Notes under the pieces: generated by a model | Told to the model about the DNA's origin: nothing | Databases searched by the model: none | The model's input: the letters and a program-made list of their open reading frames with translations, nothing else | Assembly (NCBI GenBank): GCA_910575445.1 | Contig: CAJTFW010000005.1 | Coordinates: forward strand, 124,001 to 188,000 | Direction of reading: 5' to 3' | DNA length: 64,000 bases | Source: Lachnospiraceae bacterium | Lineage (GTDB): Bacteria; Bacillota; Clostridia; Lachnospirales; Lachnospiraceae | Shown: positions 9,401 to 17,956 of the stretch, one piece after another | Position numbering within the stretch: position 1 is the stretch's first letter | Layout of the letters: each line of letters begins with the position of its first letter | Position numbers and translations under genes: made by a program

Positions 9401-10462
9401 AGCATTGAGGTCTCTATCATGTTTCGCTCTGCACTTTGGGCATATCCATTCCCTTACGGATAAATCTTTTATGTCTGTATTCTGATACCCACAGCTTGAG
9501 CATATCTGGCTGCTTGCATAGAATGCATCTATTTTTATGTACTGCCTCCCATTCCATTCTGCCTTATACCCTAACTGTCTTGTTAATTCGTACCACGACA
9601 CATCCATGATGGATTTTGCCAGATGATGATTTTTTACCATATTTTTTATCTGTAAACCCTCTGAGACTATCACTTGGTTTTCGCTGATAATCTCATGGGA
9701 AACCTTATGCAGATAATCTTTCCTGATATTTCTTATCTTCTCATGGCAAATGGCTATTTTCTTTTTCTGTTTATAATAATTTCTGCTTCTTTTTTCTTTA
9801 TGCGATAACTGCCTTTGCAGTTTTGCAAGTTTTTTCTCATATTTCCTAATTGTTTTTGGATTCCAATATCTGGTGCCGTCTGATGTGATGCACAAATCCT
9901 TAACACCTAAATCCAATCCTGTGTTTTTATCTGTATGTCGCAGTTCTTCATGTTCCGTCTCCACAAGGATGGAAACATAATATTTACCACTTGGAACCTG
10001 CGAAACGGTCGCTGATTTTATCTGTCCCTCAAATTTCCTATGGAATTTTGCCTTTACCTGCTTTAACTTTGGCAGTTTTATCTTCCCTTCCTCAAAATCT
10101 GCCGCAATATTCCCATTTGTGAAATTTGTTGTGTAAGATTTATGCTTATCATGCTTGCTTTTGAATTTCGGATAACCAGCGTGTTCTTTAAAAAACTTCT
10201 GGTATGCACAGTCCATGTTGTAAATGGCATTCGTCAGGGCAAATTTGTCCACTTCTTTCAGCCACTCATATTCTTTCTTTAATTCCCTGTTACAGTAATG
10301 ATTACAATCTGTTTTACTAACGGATTTCTTTTCTTTCCCGTATGTTTCTTTCCGATACGCCAGAGTTTGATTATAGACAAAACGGCAGCAACCAAATGTC
10401 CTGGCAATCTGTATTTTCTGGTCCTTATTTGGATATATCCTGTATTTATATCCTTTTAACAT
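9359..10462 (-). CDS. tnpB: RNA-guided nuclease TnpB (IS200/IS605 OrfB)
   Basis: A 367-residue TnpB starting at MLKGYKYRIYP, preceded by a GGGGGGAG ribosome site; a longer frame upstream to 10552 overlaps the tnpA end and is unlikely to be used. The split RuvC nuclease looks complete: Asp in GLDLGVKDL (about residue 185), Glu in VIVSEGLQ, and Asp in HDRDLNAAKN near the C-terminus. A four-cysteine zinc ribbon (CSSCGYQN ... CPKCRAKH) sits just before the last Asp. TnpB cuts double-stranded DNA next to a TAM under direction of the element's omega RNA, favouring element retention. No frameshift or missing catalytic residue is visible, in contrast to the dead tnpA beside it. Confidence 0.93.
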   Translation of the reverse strand: MLKGYKYRIYPNKDQKIQIARTFGCCRFVYNQTLAYRKETYGKEKKSVSKTDCNHYCNRELKKEYEWLKEVDKFALTNAIYNMDCAYQKFFKEHAGYPKFKSKHDKHKSYTTNFTNGNIAADFEEGKIKLPKLKQVKAKFHRKFEGQIKSATVSQVPSGKYYVSILVETEHEELRHTDKNTGLDLGVKDLCITSDGTRYWNPKTIRKYEKKLAKLQRQLSHKEKRSRNYYKQKKKIAICHEKIRNIRKDYLHKVSHEIISENQVIVSEGLQIKNMVKNHHLAKSIMDVSWYELTRQLGYKAEWNGRQYIKIDAFYASSQICSSCGYQNTDIKDLSVREWICPKCRAKHDRDLNAAKNILAEGLRQTA

Positions 10463-10479
10463 TTGCTGCCGTCTCCCCC

Positions 10480-10883
10480 CTATCCTTGGTTTTCTATATA
10501 TTTTTAAGCATTTCTTCCGAAACATTTCCAACGCTGCATGCAAAATATCCATCCGTCCAGAATGTGCGCTCCTTCCAAAAATGCTTTCGCAGATAGTTTT
10601 GATACTTTTTCCATATATGGTATGTCGTGTAACTCTTCATCAGATTTACTATTTTACTGACAGACATTGTCGGTTCTGTTTCTATCATGTAATGGATATG
10701 GTCTTTGTCCGTTTCCATATATCTGATAATCACATGATGTTTCTAACATATCTCGTACGAAAGCTGTTTTATATCATCCGATATATGTTCTGATGCAAAC
10801 AGCTTCTTTCTGTATTTGCATACAAAAATAATATGATATTGTAACAAATATTTGTGTCTGTTTTTTGATTTCCATGTTCCCAT
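10480..10883 (-). pseudogene. tnpA: tnpA, Y1 transposase, broken by a stop and a frameshift
   Basis: Reading from ATG at 10883 gives MGTWKSKNRHKYLLQYHIIF, the usual start of IS200 TnpA, but codon 47 is TAG (10743-10745). After it the frame continues with the HUH metal motif (DHIHYMIE) and FWTDGYFACSVGNVSEE. The frame then stops early at 10496, while the family's catalytic-tyrosine tail YIENQG followed by TAG is present one base out of frame (to 10480), consistent with loss of one A from the A-run in TTAAAAATA. Both lesions would prevent a working transposase, so the copy cannot move by itself unless another TnpA acts in trans. Confidence 0.85.
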
Positions 10884-10924
10884 GCCGTTAGTATAACACA
10901 AACCACCACTTTTAACTACCTTAA

Positions 10925-10946
10925 CCCACCGTCTAAAGCCAGTGGG
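10925..10946. repeat. IS left-end subterminal palindrome
   Basis: CCCAC-cgtctaaagcca-GTGGG, a 5-base-pair stem sharing the gtctaaagcc loop with the right-end palindrome at 9255-9276. It lies about 40 bases upstream of the tnpA start and 20 bases beyond the stop of the next gene, marking the left end of the element. Confidence 0.82.
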
Positions 10947-10964
10947 ATTGCGGTAGTCACCATT

Positions 10965-11915
10965 TCAATGTCTTCTTCTGCCTGTCTTTTGTCTGGAATT
11001 GATCTTCTTTACCTTTCTCTCAGATATGGCAATCGACATCTTGGGCACCGCTTTTACATAGTAATAGTATTCATCATCTTCAAACTGCGTATATTCTGTT
11101 CTTGAATAATCCACACTGAACACAAAAAATTCCACCACAAGCGCCAACAAAAAGGACAAAAGCGTTCCCACAACCAAAGAACCAATCGCCACATCAGTCT
11201 CCATCACCAACGCACCGATTAAAAACAGTACAATATTGGCCACTGCTCCGATACCAAGTGCTAAATACCATGAATAATCCATGCTCAATCTGTGTATTGC
11301 ATAGATAATCATCACCACCACGGCAAATACCAACACCGTTAAAATCATCTCTTTGTTGTTTAACACACTGTCAATCAGATTCACAAATCTTGCAGAGACT
11401 TCTTCTGTCTCCGAACTAACCAGCATCTTTTCATTATTCTTCATATAGTACATCAGATAGTAGATGATAGTACCACATCCAGCCGGAACCGCACTTACTG
11501 GTCCGGCTACAATCCCCAAAACAAATGGAATCACATAGGGGATTTTCAGGAAAAATGCCATCGGTGTAAGCACCAGCACATAGCCACAGCTTGGTGCCAC
11601 CCGAAAATATACTGCATACATCAAAAATAACAGTCCCGCTGTAATCGCAAACAGCTCCAAAGACAGCGCATACGCATGTGCACATAGCAGCACAGCGCCA
11701 AAGATAGCTATCATATTCACAGGAAGGAAAGAACAAAGCAGTGCCAGCAAAAGGGACACTACCGGATTGGCTACCTTCTCCATAAATCCAATTTGACTAT
11801 TTAACAGCATAAATGCGAAAAACGCAACCAGAAATTTGATAGCCGGGATGAGATACACATCATACCTGGAATAAAAGATTTTCAGATGCTGCTTCATCTC
11901 AAGTAACGTTGTCAT
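10965..11915 (-). CDS. Conserved multi-pass membrane protein of unknown function
   Basis: A 316-residue protein with about eight predicted helices between residues 22 and 270 (for example FLVAFFAFMLLNSQIGF, VVSLLLALLCSFLP, EMILTVLVFAVVVMIIYAI). The soluble C-terminus has an acidic tyrosine stretch (FEDDEYYYYVKAVPKM) and a basic tail (KVKKINSRQKTGRRRH). I do not recognise a named family. Its start overlaps the end of the following membrane gene by 17 bases, so they are co-translated and may form a complex. The IS element begins about 20 bases past its stop and may have cut it off from cdaA, which would otherwise follow. Confidence 0.8.
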   Translation of the reverse strand: MTTLLEMKQHLKIFYSRYDVYLIPAIKFLVAFFAFMLLNSQIGFMEKVANPVVSLLLALLCSFLPVNMIAIFGAVLLCAHAYALSLELFAITAGLLFLMYAVYFRVAPSCGYVLVLTPMAFFLKIPYVIPFVLGIVAGPVSAVPAGCGTIIYYLMYYMKNNEKMLVSSETEEVSARFVNLIDSVLNNKEMILTVLVFAVVVMIIYAIHRLSMDYSWYLALGIGAVANIVLFLIGALVMETDVAIGSLVVGTLLSFLLALVVEFFVFSVDYSRTEYTQFEDDEYYYYVKAVPKMSIAISERKVKKINSRQKTGRRRH

Positions 11916-12345
11916 GTTTCTTTCCCTCCGTCAAAGTTCCAGATGACGCATTTTTTTCTTCCTGCACGTAGATATCGGAGATTTTCCGAAGGGTATGCGC
12001 ATAGGCACCCACACTTTTTTTGGCAGCATAATACCGGTACGAGCAAACCCCGTACACAATTAGACTGTAGAGCGCAACTACCAACACATAAGTCATAAGT
12101 ATTGTCGTTCCAAAACTTTTCAAATCCATTTTATGAAGATTGTCCAACAGATATTCCATATTACATACACCCCATAAAGCTCCTAAGAGCACAAAACTAA
12201 GCGTCACAAAGAACCAGCCGCTAAGAAGTTGCAGGCTGATATAATCGTGCCGGAAATACCTGGTAATCTTCATCTTTTGTTTGCCGGTCTTCTTCTCATA
12301 GAGAGAGGCCCGCGTCATCAGAATCACTTTTTCTTCATTAATCAT
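11899..12345 (-). CDS. Small membrane protein of unknown function
   Basis: The frame is open from 12414, but the ATG at 12345 (MINEEKVILMTRASLYEKK) has a GAGGTG ribosome site about 10 bases upstream and is chosen, giving 148 residues. The N-terminal 35 residues are soluble and charged, followed by two hydrophobic segments (LLSGWFFVTLSFVLLGALWG and TTILMTYVLVVALYSLIVYG) and a hydrophilic tail ending in a lysine-rich stretch. No family is recognised. It overlaps the downstream 316-residue membrane protein by 17 bases, so the pair probably functions together. Confidence 0.72.
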   Translation of the reverse strand: MINEEKVILMTRASLYEKKTGKQKMKITRYFRHDYISLQLLSGWFFVTLSFVLLGALWGVCNMEYLLDNLHKMDLKSFGTTILMTYVLVVALYSLIVYGVCSYRYYAAKKSVGAYAHTLRKISDIYVQEEKNASSGTLTEGKKHDNVT

Positions 12346-12439
12346 ATAAGCAGTCTTCACCTCATATACACCATAGTATAACACAAATGTCTGGAAATTC
12401 AACCAAAAACTCACAAGGAACCTGTGTTCCTGTCATAGT

Positions 12440-13156
12440 TTAGTTTCCCATACCAACGCAGATGCATAAAAAGTAGACTTTTTGCACACCGTATTCTTTT
12501 AATAGCCTTGCGGCTGTATCTATGGTACTTCCTGTTGTATAAATATCATCGACTAATATTAAATTGTGATAAGGGATATTCCTTCTCTGAATAGAAAAGG
12601 CATCTTTTAGATTTGCCAGCCGCTCCTGGTCATTTAATTCTTTTTGTGCATGTGTTTTCTTTGTGCGAATAAGCAAAGAAGCATCCATAGGAATCCCACT
12701 TCGCACAGAGAGCGCTTTTGCTAATAGCTCTGCCTGGTTAAATCCTCTTTTTCTGCGCCTGGATGGATGAAGGGGAATGGGAACGAGCACTTCTGCCTTC
12801 CACATTGATATCTTTTTGGCATGTCTTTGTAGGATTTCTTCTGCGTAAAAAGCTGCGTATTCTTGTCGTCTGCCGTATTTATAGCGGGCAATGGAACTCC
12901 TCATCACCTTATCGTAGACAAAAGGCGCCTTCCCCTGTTCGAACTGGTGTTTCTTTCGGCTACAGTCCAGACAATACTCTCTCTCCTGTTCAAGAAGCGG
13001 CTTGTTACATCTTGCGCAGGACGGCTCCCTTATATAAGGAAGCTTTAATCTGCAAATCTCGCAGACTAACCCGCCTGTCTCTTCTACAATTTCATGACAG
13101 ACGGGACATCTTCTGGGAAAGAGCAGGCCTAGAGGGTCAATTTTCTTTGTCGGCAT
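12440..13156 (-). CDS. comF: ComF-type phosphoribosyltransferase-like protein
   Basis: A 238-residue ComFC-like protein. The N-terminus has a double zinc ribbon (CPVCHEI, CEICRLK, CARCNKPL, CLDCSRK, residues about 18-70), followed by a PRTase fold whose PRPP-binding loop ILVDDIYTTGSTI lies near residue 200. ComF proteins are needed for DNA uptake in competent cells and also occur in non-competent clostridia with unclear roles. The start overlaps the recD2 end by 20 bases; the pairing with a DNA helicase suggests a job in DNA uptake or repair. Length is normal. Confidence 0.9.
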   Translation of the reverse strand: MPTKKIDPLGLLFPRRCPVCHEIVEETGGLVCEICRLKLPYIREPSCARCNKPLLEQEREYCLDCSRKKHQFEQGKAPFVYDKVMRSSIARYKYGRRQEYAAFYAEEILQRHAKKISMWKAEVLVPIPLHPSRRRKRGFNQAELLAKALSVRSGIPMDASLLIRTKKTHAQKELNDQERLANLKDAFSIQRRNIPYHNLILVDDIYTTGSTIDTAARLLKEYGVQKVYFLCICVGMGN

Positions 13157-15371
13157 ACGCCTCTACCTCCTCAATTCGTTCTTTTAAGCCACTGTAACGG
13201 GCTTGTTCGCTTATATTTTGAATCATATTTCCAAAAGTCTCTTCACTGCCTACTACGGTCACACAGGCGCGGGCACGCGTTACCGCTGTGTAGAGCAGAT
13301 TGCGGTTCATCAACATTCTTGGGCCACTTAGAAGTGGCAAGACCACAGCCGGGTACTCACTTCCCTGTGATTTGTGTATCGTCACTGCATAGGCAAGCTC
13401 TAATTCATCTAACTGTGAGAATTCATAGAGCACGGTCCGATAGTCATCAAACAGCACTTCCATCTGTTCTGCCGCCTGGTGAATCTGTGTTACAATACCC
13501 ATATCTCCGTTAAAAATCCCTGTTCCTTTTTCAATCGTTATACCGTAGCGGTTCTTGGCCTCCCATTCCATCTGATAGTTATTTTTAATCTGCATCACCT
13601 TATCGCCCTCGCGAAAAAGCCCTCTTGTAGTCTCCTTCTCTTCCTTTTCCTCGGAGGCTGGATTTAGATAATATTGCAGCACTTCATTAAGGCGCTCTAC
13701 CCCTAGTGCCCCTTTTCGCATCGGTGTAAGCACCTGAATATCCTGGGGCCTTGCATGGACATAGCGGGGCAGCTTCTCCTGAATCAGTGCCAACACAACG
13801 CGAAGGATAATATTAGGGTCCTGCCTCTTTAAAAAGAAAAAGTCCTTGCTTTTATTGTCTAAGAGAACCGGCTCGCCTTTGTTAATCTTATGGGCATTAA
13901 CAATAATATCACTTTGGCTGGCTTGGCGGAAAATCTTCTTTAGCATCACGACATGAAACGCACCAGAGAGAATCATATCCTTTAAGACACATCCGGGCCC
14001 AACACTTGGAAGCTGATTGACATCTCCCACTAATATCAGACGAGTACCGACACTGACAGCCCGCAAAAGCGCATGCATCAGGAAAATATCCACCATTGAC
14101 ATCTCATCGATAATAATTACATCGGCTTCTAGTGGATTTTCTTCATTGCGCTCAAAAGAAGCATGGATTCTGTCATCTGTTGGCGCTCCATTGAGCTCTA
14201 AGAGACGGTGAATGGTCACTGCCTCATAACCTGTCGCCTCGGTCATTCGCTTGGCTGCGCGCCCGGTAGGAGCTGCTAAGAGTATCTCCATATCCTCTGT
14301 CTCAAAATAGCGGATAATCGCATTAATCGTCGTCGTCTTACCAGTTCCCGGACCTCCGGTGATAATCAAAAGCCCGTTTTTTACCGATTCTACCGCTGCC
14401 TGCCTTTGCATCTCGTCTAATTCTATCTTGGAATACTTCTCCACCTGCTCTAGCTTTTGAAGGATTAGCTCTTTTTCCATCTCACATTCGAGATTCAGGT
14501 CATGCAGCATCTTTGCAACACTTAGTTCCATATAATAATACTGACTATAGAAGACCATTGGCTTTTGTGCCACTTCTTTGATTAAAAGCTTTTTATCCAT
14601 ACACAGATTCATCATCTGCGTCTCAATCGCTTCTTCTTCGATACCTAGAAGCTCTGAAGCCCGGCAAAGCAGCATCTCTCTTGGAAGACATGTATGCCCC
14701 TCTCCCGATGCCTGTAAGAGAATATACAAAAGGCCACTGCGAATCCGATAATCCGAATCCGTATGGATACCGATTCTTCCGGCAATCTCGTCTGCAATCT
14801 TAAAGCCAACACCAGAGATATCATCTGCCAAGCGATATGGATTTTCTTTCATCACCTGGTAGGTGCGGGCGCCGTATTTTTGATAGATTTTAACTGATAA
14901 AGCCGCAGAGATACCATACTGACTTAAAAACATCATAATCTGGCGCATCTCTTTCTTCTCAGTCATCTGCTCTGCAATCTCTCTGGCCATTCGCTCGCTG
15001 ATGCCTTTAATCTCTGCTAGGCGCTCGGGCTCCTCCTCCATAATGCGGAAGGTGTCCCCTTTAAAGCGACGGACAATCCTTGCCGCAAGAGCTGTCTTGA
15101 TGCCTTTGATAGCACCGCTTCCAAGATAGCGCTCTATTGCCACCTCATCTTCTGGTGCTAAAACATCCATCTGCTCCACATGGAGCTGACTGCCATAGAG
15201 CGGATGTTCCTTCAGAGAGCCACCTACCTGGATAAATTCTCCTTCATTTAGCACAGCAAAGCTGCCCACGCAAGTTAGCTCCTCCTCGCCGGCAATCAGT
15301 TGAAAGACCGTATAACCATTCTCACTATTGCGAAATACAATATGTTCTACATACCCTTTATGTATTTCCAT
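13137..15371 (-). CDS. recD2: ATP-dependent RecD2-family DNA helicase
   Basis: A 744-residue RecD-like helicase of the RecBC-independent type (YrrC). The N-terminus has an OB-like domain and tandem HhH motifs, then the ATPase: Walker A GGPGTGKTTT near residue 345, Walker B IIIDEMSMVD near 425, the GDVNQLPSVGPG motif, and the C-terminal UvrD-like TIHKSQGSE and YTAVTRAR motifs. It unwinds DNA 5'-3' and is linked to repair and replication-fork restart. It is followed by comF with a 20-base overlap and lies about 100 bases after mreB with a terminator between. Confidence 0.95.
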   Translation of the reverse strand: MEIHKGYVEHIVFRNSENGYTVFQLIAGEEELTCVGSFAVLNEGEFIQVGGSLKEHPLYGSQLHVEQMDVLAPEDEVAIERYLGSGAIKGIKTALAARIVRRFKGDTFRIMEEEPERLAEIKGISERMAREIAEQMTEKKEMRQIMMFLSQYGISAALSVKIYQKYGARTYQVMKENPYRLADDISGVGFKIADEIAGRIGIHTDSDYRIRSGLLYILLQASGEGHTCLPREMLLCRASELLGIEEEAIETQMMNLCMDKKLLIKEVAQKPMVFYSQYYYMELSVAKMLHDLNLECEMEKELILQKLEQVEKYSKIELDEMQRQAAVESVKNGLLIITGGPGTGKTTTINAIIRYFETEDMEILLAAPTGRAAKRMTEATGYEAVTIHRLLELNGAPTDDRIHASFERNEENPLEADVIIIDEMSMVDIFLMHALLRAVSVGTRLILVGDVNQLPSVGPGCVLKDMILSGAFHVVMLKKIFRQASQSDIIVNAHKINKGEPVLLDNKSKDFFFLKRQDPNIILRVVLALIQEKLPRYVHARPQDIQVLTPMRKGALGVERLNEVLQYYLNPASEEKEEKETTRGLFREGDKVMQIKNNYQMEWEAKNRYGITIEKGTGIFNGDMGIVTQIHQAAEQMEVLFDDYRTVLYEFSQLDELELAYAVTIHKSQGSEYPAVVLPLLSGPRMLMNRNLLYTAVTRARACVTVVGSEETFGNMIQNISEQARYSGLKERIEEVEAYADKEN

Positions 15372-15390
15372 GGATTACCTCATATCTGCA

Positions 15391-15442
15391 CAAAAAGGCT
15401 GTCGCAATCTAAAGCGCGTAGTTGGCGCGTTTGCAACAGCCT
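15391..15442 (-). terminator. Intrinsic terminator after mreB
   Basis: On the minus strand a hairpin with arms AGGCTGTTGC and GCGACAGCCT (15396-15442) and a GC-rich inner stem is followed directly by TTTTTG. It lies about 25 bases downstream of the mreB stop and before the recD2 start, so it separates the two transcripts. Confidence 0.75.
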
Positions 15443-15469
15443 GCACCACTGTCTTGTAGGCAGTTTGTA

Positions 15470-16468
15470 TCATTCTTCTTTGTGATTTGTTCCTGAGAGA
15501 TTTTCTACATACTTTCCAGTTCCAATCGCCACACACTTCATTGGCTCCTCGGCGGTCATCGTGTTAATTCCTGTCTTGGACTCTAAAAGCTCCTCTAAGC
15601 CGCGCAGAAGCGCTCCTCCTCCGGTCAACACAATCCCTCGGTCTGCAATATCTGCGGTCAGTTCTGGTGGTGTACGCTCTAACACACTGTGTACTGCCTC
15701 CACAATCTGCGCAGTAGATTCTCTTAGTGCCTCCTCTGTCTCTTCTGAAGTGACAGTAACCGTCTTGGGAAGACCTGTTACCAAGTTACGGCCACGGACA
15801 TCAATGCTGTCCACTTCTGCTCTTTTAAAGCAGCTTCCCACTTTAATCTTAATATCCTCTGCAGTTCTTTCACCAATCAGAAGATTGTGTTTTTTACGCA
15901 TATAGCGGACAATCGCTTCATCAAAATCATCACCAGCAATCTTTACCGATGTACTGACTACGGTTCCATTAAGGGAGATAACAGCAATATCTGTCGTACC
16001 TCCTCCAATATCGACAATCATATTTCCGCATGGTCTTGAGATATCAATCCCGGCACCAATCGCCGCTGCAATCGGCTCCTCGATAATAAAGACATCTCTT
16101 GCACCAGCCTGATAGGTCGCATCTTCTACGGCCTTTTTCTCCACTTCTGTGACGCCGCTAGGCACACAGACTGCAATCCTAGGCTTACGGAATGTCTTCT
16201 TGCCAATCGCTTTCTGGATAAAGAATTTTAACATCTTCTCGGTAACGGTATAGTCCGAGATAACGCCTTGCCGAAGCGGACGCACCGCCACAATATTCCC
16301 CGGAGTACGTCCAAGCATCAGACGTGCTTCCTCACCGATAGCTTTGATTTTATTGGTATCTCTGTCGAATGCTACAACAGACGGCTCTTTTAATACAACA
16401 CCTTTGCCTCTAATATATACAAGGATACTGGCTGTTCCCAAGTCAATTCCTACATCTGTTCCTGCCAT
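15470..16468 (-). CDS. mreB: Rod-shape actin homologue MreB/Mbl
   Basis: A 332-residue bacterial actin. It has phosphate-1 GIDLGTASI at residues 7-15, the phosphate-2 loop MIVDIGGGTTDIAV near residue 150, the adenosine motif GIVLTGGGALLRGL near 280, and a normal C-terminus. MreB filaments under the membrane guide the elongasome for lateral wall synthesis. It stands alone here, without mreC/mreD next to it, so it may be an Mbl/MreBH-type paralogue. The ATG follows an AAAGGAGAA ribosome site. Terminator-like hairpins lie on both sides. Confidence 0.92.
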   Translation of the reverse strand: MAGTDVGIDLGTASILVYIRGKGVVLKEPSVVAFDRDTNKIKAIGEEARLMLGRTPGNIVAVRPLRQGVISDYTVTEKMLKFFIQKAIGKKTFRKPRIAVCVPSGVTEVEKKAVEDATYQAGARDVFIIEEPIAAAIGAGIDISRPCGNMIVDIGGGTTDIAVISLNGTVVSTSVKIAGDDFDEAIVRYMRKKHNLLIGERTAEDIKIKVGSCFKRAEVDSIDVRGRNLVTGLPKTVTVTSEETEEALRESTAQIVEAVHSVLERTPPELTADIADRGIVLTGGGALLRGLEELLESKTGINTMTAEEPMKCVAIGTGKYVENLSGTNHKEE

Positions 16469-16540
16469 ACATCTATTCTCCTTTCGTTCTTCTCAATCTA
16501 TCTTGAAGTAGTATGTTTCTATCATTATGTGTTATCTGTC

Positions 16541-16579
16541 ACCTGTAAAACGCGAACTACGCGCTTTACAGGTAACATT
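16541..16579 (-). repeat. Hairpin upstream of mreB, core shared with the mreB terminator
   Basis: On the plus strand CACCTGTAAAACGCG-AACTA-CGCGCTTTACAGGTAA forms a stem of about 13 base pairs between the 415-residue peptidoglycan-binding gene and mreB. There is no T-run after it on the minus strand. Its inner sequence (AAACGCG..AACTACGCGCTTTA) nearly repeats the loop of the terminator at 15396-15442. A TATAAT hexamer at about 16575-16580 (minus) could be a -10 element for mreB, but the -35 is weak. Confidence 0.5.
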
Positions 16580-16612
16580 ATACCCAATCTTTTCCAAAAA
16601 GAAAAGCCCTAT

Positions 16613-17860
16613 TTATCTTAATTCTGCAATTCTGGAAACTCCTACATAGATTTGAGATATTTTATACCAGGTGGCATAATCTACAACTCCGGTCGCCAAA
16701 AGCCCAAAAATAGACTGAAATTTTCTGACGGCTGCCTCTGTCATAGGGCCGTAGATTCCATCTGCTGCGATACGTGGCAGCGCCGGATACGAACCAGCAA
16801 TCACATTGAGTTGTTCTTGCATCTGTTGTACTTTAGGACCTCTTGTACCTTGATTTAAATTATAGCCAGGCCAGGAAGAAGGCACTCCTGAGATTTCTAC
16901 TGCCGTATTGATATAGATGCTGTCCCCATAATAGTACCGAAGAATCTCTATTGCCGAATATCCCTGCTCCCCAAGACTTTGTGCTCCCCACTGCGTCATC
17001 CAGTTCGGGCAACTCACCCGCTTTCCGTCACAGTACTGCGTCAGAATCGGCTGCTTGACATTCGGTCTTGACAGATAATTTCCATACATCTCATCCACAA
17101 CATTCGAGATAGTCTGAAAGATATTTCTCCCATATATCCACTTCTGGTCGAAAGCAGTGGAGGAGGTGATGGTAAAATCATAGCCTTTGTTGCGATACCA
17201 CTCCGTATACACCCGATTCAGCACAAAGGACATAATTGCCAGGACATTGGCCCGGATGGCGGCGTCGGTCCAAGTGGCGTAGATTTCGCTAGAAGCCACA
17301 TTTTTAATATAGTCGCGAAAACGCACCCAGTAATTCTTGGCGCTGGTATCTGTGGGAACGCCGTCGTGCACAATCACAAATTCCGGGATTACCACCCGGC
17401 TTAGGACAATCTCTCCTGTCTCATCGGTCGGTTTAATCTCATCCTCTGCAATCTTTGGCGGATAGGTGCCAAACAGGGTATGCGGGCCGATGACGATTCG
17501 CTCAAACTCCTCATCGGGGACGCTTGCGCGCATCTCAATCTCCTGAATCGCAATCACACCCGGCAGCACCTCTGTCCCGGCAACTTCCACATCCTCGTAG
17601 CCTTCTGCCTGTACTTGTATAGTGTACTCTGCGTAGGGTTGTTCTTCTGAATACTGAAGGCTGTATTCTAAGTTGGGAGCCGCAAGCGTAATCAGCTCTG
17701 TCATCCCTGATTCATCTGTGATAAATTGCTGCATCTTGCTTGTTGGGTCTCCTTCGTAGGAAATCTGCACCATGGCATTTGCTACAGGTTTTAGCGTACC
17801 TTCTATCACCAGACGCACCTGAAGCTGACCAGACGTATTCTCCAATTCATTTACTGGCAT
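16613..17860 (-). CDS. SpoIID-like peptidoglycan protein with C-terminal PG-binding domain
   Basis: 415 residues from the ATG at 17860 (MPVNELENTSG), which has an AGAGG site 7 bases upstream; the frame is open to 17917 but that start is AT-rich and poor. The N-terminus has a beta-sandwich carrier-like domain (LQVRLVIEGTLKPVANAMVQ). The middle (about residues 190-330) resembles SpoIID/LytB-type proteins, ending with MTQWGAQSLGEQGYSAIEILRYYYG (split here as MTQWGAQSLGE and ILRYYYGD). The last 70 residues are a PG_binding_1 domain (GTRGPKVQQMQEQL, DGIYGPMTEAAVRKFQ). It likely acts on spore or cell-wall peptidoglycan. No signal peptide is visible, so the site of action is uncertain. Confidence 0.75.
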   Translation of the reverse strand: MPVNELENTSGQLQVRLVIEGTLKPVANAMVQISYEGDPTSKMQQFITDESGMTELITLAAPNLEYSLQYSEEQPYAEYTIQVQAEGYEDVEVAGTEVLPGVIAIQEIEMRASVPDEEFERIVIGPHTLFGTYPPKIAEDEIKPTDETGEIVLSRVVIPEFVIVHDGVPTDTSAKNYWVRFRDYIKNVASSEIYATWTDAAIRANVLAIMSFVLNRVYTEWYRNKGYDFTITSSTAFDQKWIYGRNIFQTISNVVDEMYGNYLSRPNVKQPILTQYCDGKRVSCPNWMTQWGAQSLGEQGYSAIEILRYYYGDSIYINTAVEISGVPSSWPGYNLNQGTRGPKVQQMQEQLNVIAGSYPALPRIAADGIYGPMTEAAVRKFQSIFGLLATGVVDYATWYKISQIYVGVSRIAELR

Positions 17861-17956
17861 AAAATAGCCTCTTATTAATATAATTTTTATTAATATATGA
17901 ATAACGCCTGTTTTCATTCATTATTTTATCCGTCTCTTTTATGGGATATACAAAGT

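Larger units (their letters stand above)
9247..10955 (-). mobile_element. IS200/IS605-family insertion sequence, tnpA degraded, tnpB intact
   Basis: An approximately 1.7-kb element made of a broken Y1 transposase gene followed by tnpB on the minus strand. Each end carries a subterminal imperfect palindrome with the same loop sequence gtctaaagcc: 9255-9276 at the right end and 10925-10946 at the left end. The right-end border reads GGTAGTTCAC on the minus strand, a form commonly seen in clostridial IS605-type elements. There are no terminal inverted repeats or target duplication, as expected for this single-strand family. Exact outer borders are estimated to within about 10 bases. It lies between the gene ending at 10965 and cdaA. 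Confidence 0.85.

Noticed and set aside
9359-10552. Longer 397-residue version of TnpB starting at 10552
   Set aside because: The extra 30 residues are the tnpA tail read in another frame; homology and the GGGGGGAG ribosome site both support the start at 10462.
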